Shown here one piece after another: positions 52,917 through 62,822 of a DNA stretch of 64,000 bases. Origin of the DNA: Myxococcota bacterium (GTDB taxonomy: Bacteria > Myxococcota_A > Bradymonadia > UBA7976 > UBA1532); contig CAUJDF010000011.1 in NCBI GenBank assembly GCA_963169045.1, forward strand, positions 62,001 to 126,000. Reading direction: 5' to 3'. Under the pieces are notes generated by a model. It worked only from the letters and a program-made list of their open reading frames with translations, did not search any database and was not told the DNA's origin. Position 1 is the first letter of the stretch. The number at the start of each line of letters is the position of its first letter. The position numbers and the translations under genes were made by a program.

Positions 52917-55900
52917 TCACGGCAGCGGCATCAGCATCGCTGCGAAGGCGGCGGGATCGGCGACGCCGCGGGCGCGCAACGCCGCCGCCCCGTCGCCGCG
53001 CCGGACGCGGGCCGCCTCCGCGAGCACCGGCATGCCGGCGGCGTCGAAGCGCGCCGCCGCCGTCTCGAGCCGCGTGGCGGTCGCGCGCCCGTCGCCGGCG
53101 GCCGCCGCGAGGCCCGCCTCGAGCACGGCGACCCACGGCTTCACCCAGGCCGCGTCCTCGCCGGCGAGCCGCCGCGTGCAGCGCGCCGCCTCCGCGCGGT
53201 CGCGCCGGCGGAGGGCGCAGCGCGCCCGCAGGAGCGTCAGCTCGCAGCGCACGAGCTGGAAGTCGAGCAGTCGCGCCGCGCGCAGCGCCGGCCAGCCTCC
53301 TTCGAGGCGCCGCCACGCGCCCTCGGCGTCGCCCCGGTAGAGCGACGCGAGCACCGCCGAGACCAGGCCGTAGTAGTGCGGGAGCTGGAAGCCGATCGCC
53401 GGCCACTGCGCGAGCGCGTCCTCGGCCGTCCGCAGCGCCTCGTCGGGGCGGTCCGCCGCCAGCAGGCGCAGCGCCGTGGGGATGCCCGCGGCGAGGCTCA
53501 CCGTCGCCAGCCGGTCCCCGCGCTCGGCCGACTCGGCGAGGATGGCGGGCACCCGCGCCGCCAGGGCCTGCACGTCGGCCCGGTGCGCGAGCGACCACAT
53601 GCCGAAGATGTGGGCGTTCGTCAGCTCCCAGGCCACGCCGGTGCAGCGCGTCCGCAGCACCTCGGCCGCCAGCTCGCTGTGCCGGAAGCCGTCGGCGAAC
53701 TCCCCCGAGAAGTAGTGGTAACCGGCGGCGCACACCGCCGTCAGGCCCTCGCTCAGCGGGTCGCCGAGCCCGGCGCCGAGCCGCCGCGCCAGGGCGAGCG
53801 CCCGGCGCGCGCGCTGCCGCGCCTTGTCGCCGCCGGTCGCCGCGTGGAACGCCGCCTCGGTGCACAGCGCGCGCACGACGCGCGTCGGCTCGCCGGCGTC
53901 GAGCGCCATGCGCGTGTGCCGACCGTGAAAGTCGGCGGAGCGGATGGGATCGACCCACACGAGGCCCACGGCGGCCGTCCAGCAGGCGTCGAGGCGGGCG
54001 AGGAGCGCCGGCGGCACCTCGGACTCCTCGCGCGGTCGATGCCCGAGGCCGCGCACGGCGAGCCGCAGGCGGTGCACCACCAGCGCCCCCAGCGCCCGGC
54101 CCGGCGTCGCCGGGAAGGGCTCGCCCACGCGATCGAGCACCAGGCGCAGCATGTCGAGGCCCTGCTCGAGGTGGCCGCTGCGCAGGTATTGCTCCGAGGC
54201 GAGGCGCTGCAGCGCCAGGATATCGCCCCCGGCGCCGACGAACGACCCCGCCTGCCGGGCGAGGCTGGCCGCCGCTTCGGCGTAGGCGGCCCCGGCCTCG
54301 CCGCCGCGCCCGCCCTGCCGCAGGGCCTCGGCGCGGCCGCGCAGCAGGCGGGGGCGCTCGTCGGCGCCGGGGGCGAGATCGAGCGCCAGGCCGAAGAGGC
54401 GCGCCGCCTGGTCGAACGCCAGCGCGCCGTAGGCCCGCTCCGCCGCGCGCACCGCCGCCGCGCGCGCCCGCGGCGCGTCCCCGCCGCCGATGTAGTGCTG
54501 CACGAGCGCCAGCGGATCGGCGCCGCTCGCCGCTTCGAGCGCCCGCGCGAGCGCGAGGTGACGCTCGCGCAGCGCCGACGGCTCGAGCGCGGCGACCACC
54601 GCCTCACGGATGCGGTCGTGGTAGGTCTCGAGGCGCACGTCGTCGCCCGCGTCGCTGTGGCGCAGCAGGCAGGCGTGGCGCAGCGTCGAGAACGCGTCTG
54701 GCAATGCCGTGCCGAGGCCGGCGGCCCGTGCCGCCACGCGCCGCCCGCACGGACCGCCGGCGACGGCCACCACCTCGAGCAGGCGGCGCGCCGGCGGGTC
54801 GAGGCCCCGCACGCGCTCGTCGACGACGGTGGCGATGCCCGCCGTGGCGCGTCGCGCGGCGAAGTGGCGGGCCAGCTCGCAGGCGAGGAACGGGCTGCCC
54901 GCCGACTCGCGGGCGATGGCCTCGGCGCGGGTGGCGTCGGCCTCGGCGCCGAGCACCGCCAGCGCCAGCGCGCGCAGGGCCTCGAGGCTCAGCGGCCCGA
55001 GCTCCAGCGTGCGGTCGGGCGCCGGCAGGGCCGCGAGCACCGGGCTCTCGGCGCGGTCCTCGCTGCGGTACGAGAGCAGCAGCAGCAACGGCGGCGCGTC
55101 CGGGCCGTGCATCAGCGTGTGCAGCAGGAACGCGCTGTCGAGGTCGCCCCACTGCAGGTCGTCGATCCACAGGACGAGGCGTCGCCAACGCGCGATCCCG
55201 CCGAGCAGGTCGCGCAGCGCGGCGAAGGCCTGCCGCCGCGTCTCGTGCGGCTCGGGCTCGGCGCCGGCGCCCTCGTCGCGGCGGCAGACGGCGTCGACGC
55301 GCCCGAGCACGGGGAAGACGCGCAGCAGCGCGCCGGTGCGCTCCGGCAGCAGCGACTCGACGAGCGTGCGGCGCAGTCCGCAGAGGAAGCGGCTGAGCAG
55401 GTCGAGCAGGCTGTCGAGCGCCTTGAAGGGCACCGCCTCCTGCGGATAGCACCGCCCGCGCAGCACCACGCAGCCGCCCGCGTCCTCGAGGCGATCGAGA
55501 AACTGCAACAACATCGAGGACTTGCCGATGCCCGAGACCCCGTGGACGTGCAGCGTCAGCGGCAGTGGTCCGTCGAGGGCGGCCGACAGCCGTCGCTGCT
55601 CCTCGTCGCGGCCGAAGAACGGCGCTTCGTACACCGACGAGACCGAGGGCGTCGGCAGCGGCGGGAGCGTCTCGGCGGCGAGCCCCAGCAGTCGCCGGAC
55701 CTCGTGGGCGTCGGGCCGCTCGGTGGCGACCGGTTGCATGAGCGCGATCGCCAGGCGGTCGAGATCGGCGGGCGTGTCCGGGCACAGGTCGCGCACCGAC
55801 GGCGGGGGCTGGTGGCGCTTGCGGAGGAGCACGTCGAGACCGTGCCCGTCGAACGGCAGCTGCCCCGTGAGCGCCTCGAAGAGCATCACGCCCACGGAGT

Positions 55901-56492
55901 GCCAGTCCGCCGCCGGGCTCATCGGCTCGCCCCACACCAGCTCGGGCGCCATGTAGGCGATCGTGCCCACGATGCCGGCGCCCTCGAACGGGGCGAGGCG
56001 GCGCTCCGACGACAGGCCGAAGTCGAGCAGCACGAGGCGGCCCTCGGGCGTCACCAGCACGTTCGATGGCTTCACGTCGCGGTGCAGGCGCCCGGCGGCG
56101 TGCAGGCTCTGCAGACCCTCGAGCAGCTGCGCGAGCGCCGCCCGCAGCCGCGCGACCCCGGCGGCGTCGAGCGGGCCCGGCGCTCCGACACGCTCCGGCC
56201 CCCGCGCGTGCGTCACGAAGTCGACGCCGTCGAGGAGCTCCATCGTGAAGAACGCCTCGCGTTCGTCGACGACGAGGTCGTACAGGCGGATGAGGTTCGG
56301 GTGCCGTAGATCGGAGAGCATGCGGAACTCGTTCTTGAGCCGCAGCAGGTCGTCGGGCTCGCGGCGCAGCAGCGCCTTGAGCGCGACGTCGTCGCCCCGC
56401 TCGACGTCGTGCGCGCGCCACACGCGGCCCTGCGCTCCCTCGCCGACGAACGCGCGCACCTCGTAGCGCCCGCCGCCGAACCGCAGTGTCAT
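52917..56492 (-). CDS. Hanks-type Ser/Thr kinase - AAA ATPase - TPR-like giant regulator, second paralogue
   Basis: 1191 residues, same plan and length as 36249-39806. Kinase complete: 'GEGAQGRVW', Lys in 'VALKAL', 'HRDVKPSNVL', 'LLDFGLSSE', 'GTIAYMAPEL'. ATPase Walker A 'GVSGIGKSSML' and Walker B 'LVLWIDDLQWGD'; the remaining ~600 residues are helical repeats with 'FDQAARLFGLALDLAPGADE' style TPR units. ATG 56492 has GGAGG 5 nt upstream. Convergent with the FAD oxidoreductase and divergent from the gene at 56635. Likely a cytosolic sensor kinase; its substrate is unknown. Confidence 0.9.
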   Translation of the reverse strand: MTLRFGGGRYEVRAFVGEGAQGRVWRAHDVERGDDVALKALLRREPDDLLRLKNEFRMLSDLRHPNLIRLYDLVVDEREAFFTMELLDGVDFVTHARGPERVGAPGPLDAAGVARLRAALAQLLEGLQSLHAAGRLHRDVKPSNVLVTPEGRLVLLDFGLSSERRLAPFEGAGIVGTIAYMAPELVWGEPMSPAADWHSVGVMLFEALTGQLPFDGHGLDVLLRKRHQPPPSVRDLCPDTPADLDRLAIALMQPVATERPDAHEVRRLLGLAAETLPPLPTPSVSSVYEAPFFGRDEEQRRLSAALDGPLPLTLHVHGVSGIGKSSMLLQFLDRLEDAGGCVVLRGRCYPQEAVPFKALDSLLDLLSRFLCGLRRTLVESLLPERTGALLRVFPVLGRVDAVCRRDEGAGAEPEPHETRRQAFAALRDLLGGIARWRRLVLWIDDLQWGDLDSAFLLHTLMHGPDAPPLLLLLSYRSEDRAESPVLAALPAPDRTLELGPLSLEALRALALAVLGAEADATRAEAIARESAGSPFLACELARHFAARRATAGIATVVDERVRGLDPPARRLLEVVAVAGGPCGRRVAARAAGLGTALPDAFSTLRHACLLRHSDAGDDVRLETYHDRIREAVVAALEPSALRERHLALARALEAASGADPLALVQHYIGGGDAPRARAAAVRAAERAYGALAFDQAARLFGLALDLAPGADERPRLLRGRAEALRQGGRGGEAGAAYAEAAASLARQAGSFVGAGGDILALQRLASEQYLRSGHLEQGLDMLRLVLDRVGEPFPATPGRALGALVVHRLRLAVRGLGHRPREESEVPPALLARLDACWTAAVGLVWVDPIRSADFHGRHTRMALDAGEPTRVVRALCTEAAFHAATGGDKARQRARRALALARRLGAGLGDPLSEGLTAVCAAGYHYFSGEFADGFRHSELAAEVLRTRCTGVAWELTNAHIFGMWSLAHRADVQALAARVPAILAESAERGDRLATVSLAAGIPTALRLLAADRPDEALRTAEDALAQWPAIGFQLPHYYGLVSAVLASLYRGDAEGAWRRLEGGWPALRAARLLDFQLVRCELTLLRARCALRRRDRAEAARCTRRLAGEDAAWVKPWVAVLEAGLAAAAGDGRATATRLETAAARFDAAGMPVLAEAARVRRGDGAAALRARGVADPAAFAAMLMPLP

Positions 56493-56547
56493 GCATGCCT
56501 CCGGGCGCCATCATGGAAGACCCGCGGCGGAGGGTAAAGCGCCCCGC

Positions 56548-56576
56548 TTGACACGTCCCGGCGAGACGGCTACGAG
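56548..56576 (+). promoter_or_regulatory. Promoter upstream of the polyprenyl synthetase operon
   Basis: TTGACA (56548-56553, perfect consensus), 17-nt spacer, TACGAG (56571-56576). Leader of about 50 nt reaches the GTG at 56635 and its GGGGGGAG ribosome site. Confidence 0.6.
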
Positions 56577-56634
56577 GCGAGGGCGGCGCGGACGTCGCCG
56601 CACGCCACCAAACCAGGGATGCGGGGGGGAGCGC

Positions 56635-57264
56635 GTGGCGCTGACACTCGAGGCGGAGTACTCGCTCAAGGTCGTCGACGGTCGCTCGGGCGAGGTCACG
56701 GTCGTGGTGAAGAACGACACGCAGTTCCCGCTCGCCGACGTGCGGGTGCGCGTGACGCACGAGCCCGGCCAGGCGGCGGGGCGGCTCGAGATCCTGCCGT
56801 CCGCCGAGCACGGCGGGTATCAGGTCGAGCGCCTCGCGCCCGGCGAGACGCTGGTCCGCCGCTTCGCGGTCGAGCCGGTCGAGGTGGCGGTCGGCGCCAC
56901 CTACACCGCGCACGCCGAGGTCGAGGGGCGCCCCGTCCGCGCCGACGACGACGGCAACGACCTCCGCCCGCCTCGCGTCGAGCCGCTGACGAAGGTGGTC
57001 CCGATCGCCATCGAGATCTTCGCCCGTCCCGAGCTGTACCTGGCGCTCGGCGCCGTCGCGTACGCTCAACGGGCGCTGCGCGAGCGTTACGCGCAGCTCG
57101 TGAAGCTGGGATACGAGACGCAGAAGCAGCGGCCGACGCAGTTGCCGTCGACGGCGAGCGTCGATCCCATCGGCGACGTGCTCTCCCAGGCGACGTTCGA
57201 CTGGGCGCGCGACGTCGCGTCCCTCGGCCTGCGCCTCCTCGGCGGCAAGGGCGACAAACCCTGA
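56635..57264 (+). CDS. Uncharacterised beta-sandwich-like protein upstream of the prenyl synthetase
   Basis: 209 residues from GTG 56635 with GGGGGGAG just upstream; the longer frame to 56491 is Arg/Gly noise. Residues 1-~115 read like an Ig/CARDB-type beta-sandwich ('GEVTVVVKNDTQFPLADVRV', 'LAPGETLVRRFAVEPV', 'YTAHAEVEGRP'). A hydrophobic helix ('PIAIEIFARPELYLALGAVA') and a helical tail follow. No signal peptide. The stop lies inside the likely start of the synthetase gene (CTGA), so they are co-translated. Role unknown. Confidence 0.65.
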   Translation: MALTLEAEYSLKVVDGRSGEVTVVVKNDTQFPLADVRVRVTHEPGQAAGRLEILPSAEHGGYQVERLAPGETLVRRFAVEPVEVAVGATYTAHAEVEGRPVRADDDGNDLRPPRVEPLTKVVPIAIEIFARPELYLALGAVAYAQRALRERYAQLVKLGYETQKQRPTQLPSTASVDPIGDVLSQATFDWARDVASLGLRLLGGKGDKP

Positions 57265-59321
57265 CCGCGCTGCTGGCGACGTGGGCGCCTTCGGGCCTCG
57301 GCCCGGGGCGTCCGCTCGCCTTCCGGGCGCCACCGGGTCCGGCGCTCGTCCGCCAGAGCCTCTCGTGGGTGCGCACGACGAGCGCGCCCGACGCCGCCGA
57401 GCGGGCCCGCATCGCCGCGGCCCCGCCCGCCTCGCTCCTCTGTCTGTTCGACGTCGACGCGCTCGCGCAGGCGCTGCCGGCGGCGCGCGCGTGGCGGGCG
57501 GGCGCCCTCGCGCCGGTGGCGGTGCGGGGCCGCGCGCTGCCCGACAACGCCCTCGACGCGTTCGGCGCCGCCTGGCTCGGCGCGGGCCTCGCGCCGCTGC
57601 TCGCGACGCTCGGGGCCGAGCCGCCTCGCTGGACGCACCCGGTGCTGCTCGCCGACGCCGTCGACGCCGGCGGCACGACGACCGTGGGCGTCGTCTTCTC
57701 GCGCCTCCCCGAGCCCGGGCTGCTCGACCTCGCCGACGTCGGGCGCGCCGGCCGCCGCGAGGGCGCGCCGCCGGCGGCGCTGCCGATCGACCTCGACCCC
57801 GCGGCCCTGCCCGATCTGCTCGCGGCGCAGGCCCGCGCGGGCGCCGAGGCGGTGCTGCTCGTCGACGTCGGGGGCGACGCGCCGCGCCTCGCCGAGGCGC
57901 TGGCGGAGACCGGTCGCGCGGTGGGCTGGTTCGGCCCGGTCGACCGCCCCGTGCCCGCGGCGGTGCGCGGACCGGTGCACCTCTGGTGCGAGCCCGAGGA
58001 CGCCGCGCCGCCGGCGATGGACCGGGCGTGCCTGTGGCTGCCGGTGGCGTTCGACGGCGACGACGTCGCGGCGGCCACGGCGCGGGTGCGACACGCGCGA
58101 AAGCTCGGCTACGCCGCGGTGGCGCCGCGCTTCCATCGCCCCGTGCCGAACACGGCGGAGTGGCAGGCCATGGCCGCCGCCGGTCGCCCGTGCGGCCTCG
58201 ACGACCGCGACGTGGTCTTCGCCGTGGGCGACTTCGCGCCGGGCCGCGGCGCGGCGCTCGTCGCCGGCTGGACGCGCGAGGACCGCTTCACGGCGTGGGC
58301 GCCCGCGCATCGCCGGACGCGATCGCTGCGGACGGTCCGCGAGGTGCTCGCCGGGTACGCGGACGAGGCGCGGCGGCATCCGCCCCTGTGCCACGCACGC
58401 GACCTGCTGACCGAGGCGCTGGCCGCGCTGGGCGGCGCGCCGCTGCAAACGCAGGCGACCTATCCCTTTTTCCGCTTCGGCGAGCACGACCTGCTCCGGT
58501 GGGTCGACGTCGCCATCGACGCGCGGTTGCGCTCGCTCGAGGGCGTGACCGAGCCGCTGCTGCGCACCGTCCAGCACACCGCGCTGGCGGGGGGCAAACG
58601 CATCCGGCCCGTCCTGACGCTGGCGATCGGCGCCTCGCTCGGCCTGCCGCCGGCGACGCTGCTCCCGGTGGCCCTCGCCATCGAGTGGCTCCACACCGCG
58701 TCGCTCATCCAGGACGACCTGCCGTGCATGGACGACGAGGCGGTGCGGCGACGGCAGCCCACGGCCCACCGTCGCCACGGCGAGGGGCTGGCGCTGCTGG
58801 CGTCCGACGCCCTCGTGGCGCTCGCGTTCGAGGACGTGGCGGCGCTGGCCGATGATCCGCGCGTCGGACCGGCGCGGACCGCCGCTCTCACGCTGCGCCT
58901 CGCGCGGGCCCTCGGCGCCGGCGGCCTGGTCGGCGGGCAGGCGCTGGACCTCGCGCTGCGCGGCCGCCCCGACGCCGATCTCGACGCGGTGCTCGCGGTG
59001 CACCGCGCCAAGACCGTCCCGCTGTTCCGGCTCGCGGCGTCGCTACCGGCCGTGCTCGCCGACGTGCCCGCCGAGCGGGCGGCGGCGCTCGAGGCGGCGC
59101 TCGGCGACCTGGGCCTCGCGTTTCAGATCGTCGACGACCTGCTCGACGGCGGCGAGACGCTCGGGCGCCCGCCCGGCAGCGACGCCCGGCAGGGGCGCCC
59201 CACGTTCGCGACGCTGCTCGAGGCTGCGGCGGCGCGCCGGCTCGCCGCGCAGTTGCTGGCGCCGCTTGCCGACGGCCCGCTGTCGCGCCTCGCCCGCTTC
59301 GTCCTCGAGCGGACGCCCTGA
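57261..59321 (+). CDS. Polyprenyl (farnesyl/geranylgeranyl) diphosphate synthetase with large unknown N-terminal domain
   Basis: About 686 residues if started at CTG 57261, or 650 from GTG 57369; no ATG/GTG/TTG lies between. CTG is listed because it would copy the NTGA overlap seen throughout the window, but it is the weakest start here. Residues ~405-686 are an IspA-type synthase with 'GGKRIRPVL', first Asp-rich motif 'DDLPCMDDEAVRR' (~484) and second 'VDDLLDG' (~624), making C15/C20 prenyl diphosphates. Residues ~35-400 are an unrecognised alpha/beta region ('AVLLVDVGG', 'LAEALAETGRAVGWFGPVD', 'ARKLGYAAVAPRF'), one open frame and no frameshift. Ordinary synthases have only the C-terminal 300 residues. 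Confidence 0.75.
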   Translation: MTALLATWAPSGLGPGRPLAFRAPPGPALVRQSLSWVRTTSAPDAAERARIAAAPPASLLCLFDVDALAQALPAARAWRAGALAPVAVRGRALPDNALDAFGAAWLGAGLAPLLATLGAEPPRWTHPVLLADAVDAGGTTTVGVVFSRLPEPGLLDLADVGRAGRREGAPPAALPIDLDPAALPDLLAAQARAGAEAVLLVDVGGDAPRLAEALAETGRAVGWFGPVDRPVPAAVRGPVHLWCEPEDAAPPAMDRACLWLPVAFDGDDVAAATARVRHARKLGYAAVAPRFHRPVPNTAEWQAMAAAGRPCGLDDRDVVFAVGDFAPGRGAALVAGWTREDRFTAWAPAHRRTRSLRTVREVLAGYADEARRHPPLCHARDLLTEALAALGGAPLQTQATYPFFRFGEHDLLRWVDVAIDARLRSLEGVTEPLLRTVQHTALAGGKRIRPVLTLAIGASLGLPPATLLPVALAIEWLHTASLIQDDLPCMDDEAVRRRQPTAHRRHGEGLALLASDALVALAFEDVAALADDPRVGPARTAALTLRLARALGAGGLVGGQALDLALRGRPDADLDAVLAVHRAKTVPLFRLAASLPAVLADVPAERAAALEAALGDLGLAFQIVDDLLDGGETLGRPPGSDARQGRPTFATLLEAAAARRLAAQLLAPLADGPLSRLARFVLERTP

Positions 59322-61664
59322 TCACTCGCGCGGCGGCGCGTCGGGCAGCGTGAACGTGATCGTCGAGCCCTCGTCCGGACACCCTTCGGCGCGCACGCGG
59401 CCGCCGTGCAGCTCCACGATGCGCTTCACGGTCGCGAGGCCCATGCCGTCGCCCGGAAACGCGCCGCGCGGCTGCAGACGCACGAACGGGTCGAAGATGC
59501 GATCGCTGCCCGCCGGGTCGATGCCGACGCCGTTGTCGTGCACGGCGAACGTCCAGGCCCGATCGCCGCGGTTCGCCGTGATGCGGACCCGCGGCGGGAC
59601 CCCCGGCCGGCGGAACTTCACCGCGTTCTCGATCAAGTTCTGGAAGACCCGCGTGACGAGCGACGCGTCGCACACCACCCGCGGCAGCCCCTCCCAGGAG
59701 ACCTCGGCCCCCGCCTCGGCGAGCTGGCTCTGCAGCAGCGCCACCGCGTCGCCGGCGAGGGCGCCGACGTCCGCCTCGCCGAGGTGCAGCACCTGCTGGC
59801 AGAGGTCGGAGAGCCGCACGGTGTCCTCCACGACGCGGAACAGGCGCCGCGCGTTCCCGGCGATGGCCTCGACGTAGTGGCGGCCCTCCGTGCCGAGGCG
59901 CTGCGCGTGGTCCATCTCGAGCAGATCGGCGAAGCAGGCGATGCTGCGGATGGGCCCCTTGAGGTCGTGGGACGCGAGGCGAGCGAAGCGCGCCAGCTCG
60001 TCGTTGGCCTGCTTCAGCCGCTGCACCCAGTCGTCGCGGTCGAGCGCGGCGAGCATCCGCCCGATGCGCGTCCGCAGCTCCTTGGGGTGGAACGGCTTGA
60101 AGAGGTACTCGTCGGCGCCGGCCTCCCAGCCGCGCAGCAGGGCGTCGCGCTGCGTCAGCGCCGTCAACATCACCACCGGGACGCCGACCAGGTCCGAATC
60201 GGCCTTGATCCGGCGGCAGAGCTCCACGCCGTCGCAGCGCGGCATCATCACATCGGCGATCACGAGGTCGGGCCGCCACTCGCGCGCCACCGCCAGCGCC
60301 TCGAGGCCGTCGCGCGCGTGCCGGGTCACCGCCAGATCGCCGAGCACCGCCCCGACGTAGGTGGCCATCTCGGGATTGTCCTCTGCGATCAACACCTTGT
60401 GGCCGCTTGCGACCGCGCCCGGCGACGGCGCCGGCGCCGGGGGCGCGAGCGGCGGGAGCGCCCCCGGCTCGATGGGCGCGGGGGCGACCGCCGCGGGCGG
60501 CGTCGCGATGGAGACCCGGAACGCCGCGCCCTCGCCGGGCCGGCCGTCGACGGCGACCTCGCCGCCGAGCAGCCCGGCGAACTCCTTCACGAGCGCGAGG
60601 CCGATCCCGATGCCCTCGTGGCGCCGCGTCGACGAGCTGTCGAGCTGTCGGAAGCGCTCGAACAGCGCCGGCGCGTCGGCCGGGTCGAGGCCGATGCCGG
60701 TGTCGCGTACGCACAGATCCAGGCGGCCGTCGTCGTGGCGGAGCGAGACCGACACCCGCCCGCCCTCCGGCGTGAACTTGATCGCGTTCGACACGAGGTT
60801 GAACACGATGCGCTCGAACAGATAGCGGTCGAGCTCGACGGCGGCGCCGTCCTCGGCGTCGACCGACAGCGCGAGGCGCTTGCCCGACGCCAGCGGCTCG
60901 AAGTCGGCCACGACGCGCCGCAGCAGCGCCGCCGCGTCGGTCGGCTCCCGGTGGACCTCGACCCGCCCCGTCTCGAGCCGCGACAGATCGAGCAGCTCGC
61001 CGACCATGCGCAGCTGACGCACCGCGTTGCCATGCACCATCGACAGCAGGCGCCGCTGCGCGTCGTTCAACGCTCCGGCCTCACCGGCCAGCAGGCTCTC
61101 GAGCGGCGCGAGGACGAGCGTCAGCGGCGTGCGCAGCTCGTGGGAGACATTGGCGACGAACTCGCTGCGGACGCGGTCGACCTCGGCGAGGCGCCGGTTC
61201 GCCTCGCGCAGCCGCGCCGACTCCGCGGCCAGCGCTCGCGCGGCCTCGTCGCGGGCCCGCTCGGCCAACAGACGCTCGGTCACGTCCTCGGAGATGCCCA
61301 ACAGATAGAGGGGGCGGCCCGCGTCGTCGCAGATCGGCACCTTGCGCGTGCGCAGGTGCCGCAGGCCTTGGCCCGCCGTGCGGATCGGCTCGACGGGGAT
61401 GTCGACGGGCGCGCCGGCGGCGAGGACCTCGCGGTCCTGGGCGGTGAAGGCATCGGCCTCGTCGGCGGGGAAGAAGTCGTGATCGCTGCGCCCGTACATC
61501 TCCCCGCGCGGGATGCCGAGCAGCGCCTCGCCGGCGCGATTGAAGCGCACGAAGCGCAGCGTCTCCGCGTCCTTCACGAAGATCATGTCCGGGATGTTCT
61601 CGACGATGGCATCGAGGAGGCGGAGCTCCGCCTCCGGCGGGTTCGACTTTCTCGGCTTCTTCAT
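59322..61664 (-). CDS. PAS hybrid histidine kinase with two kinase cores around a receiver
   Basis: 780 residues. PAS (~12-130: 'LLDAIVENIPDMIFVKD', 'FNRAGEALLGIPRG'), coiled coil, HisKA with His175 in 'NVSHELRTPLTL' and HATPase ('LVSNAIKFTPEGG', 'DTGIGLDPAD', 'GIGIGLALV'). A Pro/Ala linker leads to a receiver (acceptor Asp ~471 in 'LVIADVMMPRCDG'), and then a second, shorter kinase core with 'LASHDLKGPIRSIA' (His ~566), 'NLIENAVKFRR' and 'DNGVGIDPAG'. No membrane helix. Chained kinase-receiver-kinase order suggests an internal relay. ATG 61664 chosen; a TTG at 61670 is possible. The 150-nt gap before it holds a CCGCGA/TCGCGG hairpin at 61722-61735 but no clear promoter. Confidence 0.88.
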   Translation of the reverse strand: MKKPRKSNPPEAELRLLDAIVENIPDMIFVKDAETLRFVRFNRAGEALLGIPRGEMYGRSDHDFFPADEADAFTAQDREVLAAGAPVDIPVEPIRTAGQGLRHLRTRKVPICDDAGRPLYLLGISEDVTERLLAERARDEAARALAAESARLREANRRLAEVDRVRSEFVANVSHELRTPLTLVLAPLESLLAGEAGALNDAQRRLLSMVHGNAVRQLRMVGELLDLSRLETGRVEVHREPTDAAALLRRVVADFEPLASGKRLALSVDAEDGAAVELDRYLFERIVFNLVSNAIKFTPEGGRVSVSLRHDDGRLDLCVRDTGIGLDPADAPALFERFRQLDSSSTRRHEGIGIGLALVKEFAGLLGGEVAVDGRPGEGAAFRVSIATPPAAVAPAPIEPGALPPLAPPAPAPSPGAVASGHKVLIAEDNPEMATYVGAVLGDLAVTRHARDGLEALAVAREWRPDLVIADVMMPRCDGVELCRRIKADSDLVGVPVVMLTALTQRDALLRGWEAGADEYLFKPFHPKELRTRIGRMLAALDRDDWVQRLKQANDELARFARLASHDLKGPIRSIACFADLLEMDHAQRLGTEGRHYVEAIAGNARRLFRVVEDTVRLSDLCQQVLHLGEADVGALAGDAVALLQSQLAEAGAEVSWEGLPRVVCDASLVTRVFQNLIENAVKFRRPGVPPRVRITANRGDRAWTFAVHDNGVGIDPAGSDRIFDPFVRLQPRGAFPGDGMGLATVKRIVELHGGRVRAEGCPDEGSTITFTLPDAPPRE

Positions 61665-61814
61665 CGGCAAGCATCCCCGCGCTGCGGTTCGTGCCTACAC
61701 CAGATCACCGCCCTGTGTCCTCCGCGATTTCGCGGGGGGCCGACCGGTTCGCGCGCGCTCGGGGCCGCGGCGGCTGCGCCGGTGGGCATCTCCGAGCAGA
61801 TCCGCGTCGGGGGA

Positions 61815-62822
61815 TCACGGCTGCGCGACGCTCGCGAACACACCCAGGAAGGCGCTTCGCTCGTCCGCGAGCGTCGGCACGCTCGCGCGCGCGGCGACGC
61901 CGAGGTCGGGGAGCGCGGCGAGGGCCGAGCGCCAGGCGTCCGCGCCGGCGCAGAGCAGGCCGTTCTCGCCGTCGCGGATGACGTCCGGCAGGCCGCCGAC
62001 GGGGCTCGCGACGACGGTGCGGCCGCACGCCATCGCCTCGAGCACGACGTTCGGCATCCCATCGGCGAGCGACGGATGCAGGACGACGTCGCACGCGCAG
62101 TAGGCGGCGCGCAGCGCGCTCGCGCCCTCGATCCAGGGCACGGGGCGGAAGCCCGCCGGCAGCGCGCCCCGCGCGTGGCCGACGACGAGCACCTGCCATC
62201 CCGCGGTCGCGCCGGTCGCCGCCAGGGCCTCGACGCCCCGTTTCTCCTTGATTTCTCCGAAGATGCCCGCGACCGGGCCCGAGAGGCCGACGCGGCGCCG
62301 GAAGACCGCGCCGCCCTCGGGATCGGGCCGGAAGACCTCCGTGTCGACGGCGTTCGGGACGTACGTCGCGTCGAAGCCGAGCGCGCGCACCTTGCGGACC
62401 ATCTCCGTCGAGACCGCGGTCACCGCCGCCGCGTGGTCGAGGGCGGTACGGAGGCGCGCGCCGCGTTCGGGGTGGCCGGCGTCGCGGTCGACGTCGTTCC
62501 CCCGCAGGCAGAGCACCGTCCGGCCGTCGCCGGCAAGCGCCGCCGCGTAGCCGGTCGAGGTGCCGTAGTAGCCGACGACGACGTCCGGCGCCCACCACGC
62601 GACGGCCTCCGCCACCGGCGCCACCCAGGACTCGGGCCGCGGCGTGCTGCCGAAACGGCGCTCGTCGGCGAGGGTCCGCACCTCGCCGGGGAAGAGGTCG
62701 GGGTCGGGGCTGACGACGCCGACCGCGTGGCCCGCGGCCCGCATCGCCGCGACCATGCGCGCGGCGGAGCGCACGACGCCGCCGCGGCCGTCGAGGGCGG
62801 GCACCACGTACAGCAGCCGCAT
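61815..62822 (-). CDS. Glycosyltransferase family 4-type (GT-B)
   Basis: 335 residues. Opens '[20 protein letters not shown]', the usual donor-domain start, and ends in the sugar-nucleotide site '[20 protein letters not shown]' followed by '[12 protein letters not shown]', with the two Glu/Gly residues of the EX7E motif region. Retaining enzyme using a nucleotide sugar; polysaccharide or exported glycan assembly is likely. Its ATG shares a base with the preceding gene's stop (TGATG). Last gene of the cluster at this edge. Confidence 0.88.
   Translation of the reverse strand: MRLLYVVPALDGRGGVVRSAARMVAAMRAAGHAVGVVSPDPDLFPGEVRTLADERRFGSTPRPESWVAPVAEAVAWWAPDVVVGYYGTSTGYAAALAGDGRTVLCLRGNDVDRDAGHPERGARLRTALDHAAAVTAVSTEMVRKVRALGFDATYVPNAVDTEVFRPDPEGGAVFRRRVGLSGPVAGIFGEIKEKRGVEALAATGATAGWQVLVVGHARGALPAGFRPVPWIEGASALRAAYCACDVVLHPSLADGMPNVVLEAMACGRTVVASPVGGLPDVIRDGENGLLCAGADAWRSALAALPDLGVAARASVPTLADERSAFLGVFASVAQP

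Noticed and set aside
50062-59321. A complete carotenoid biosynthetic cluster
   Set aside because: No phytoene synthase or lycopene cyclase in the window; only three possibly related genes, so the pathway is not claimed.
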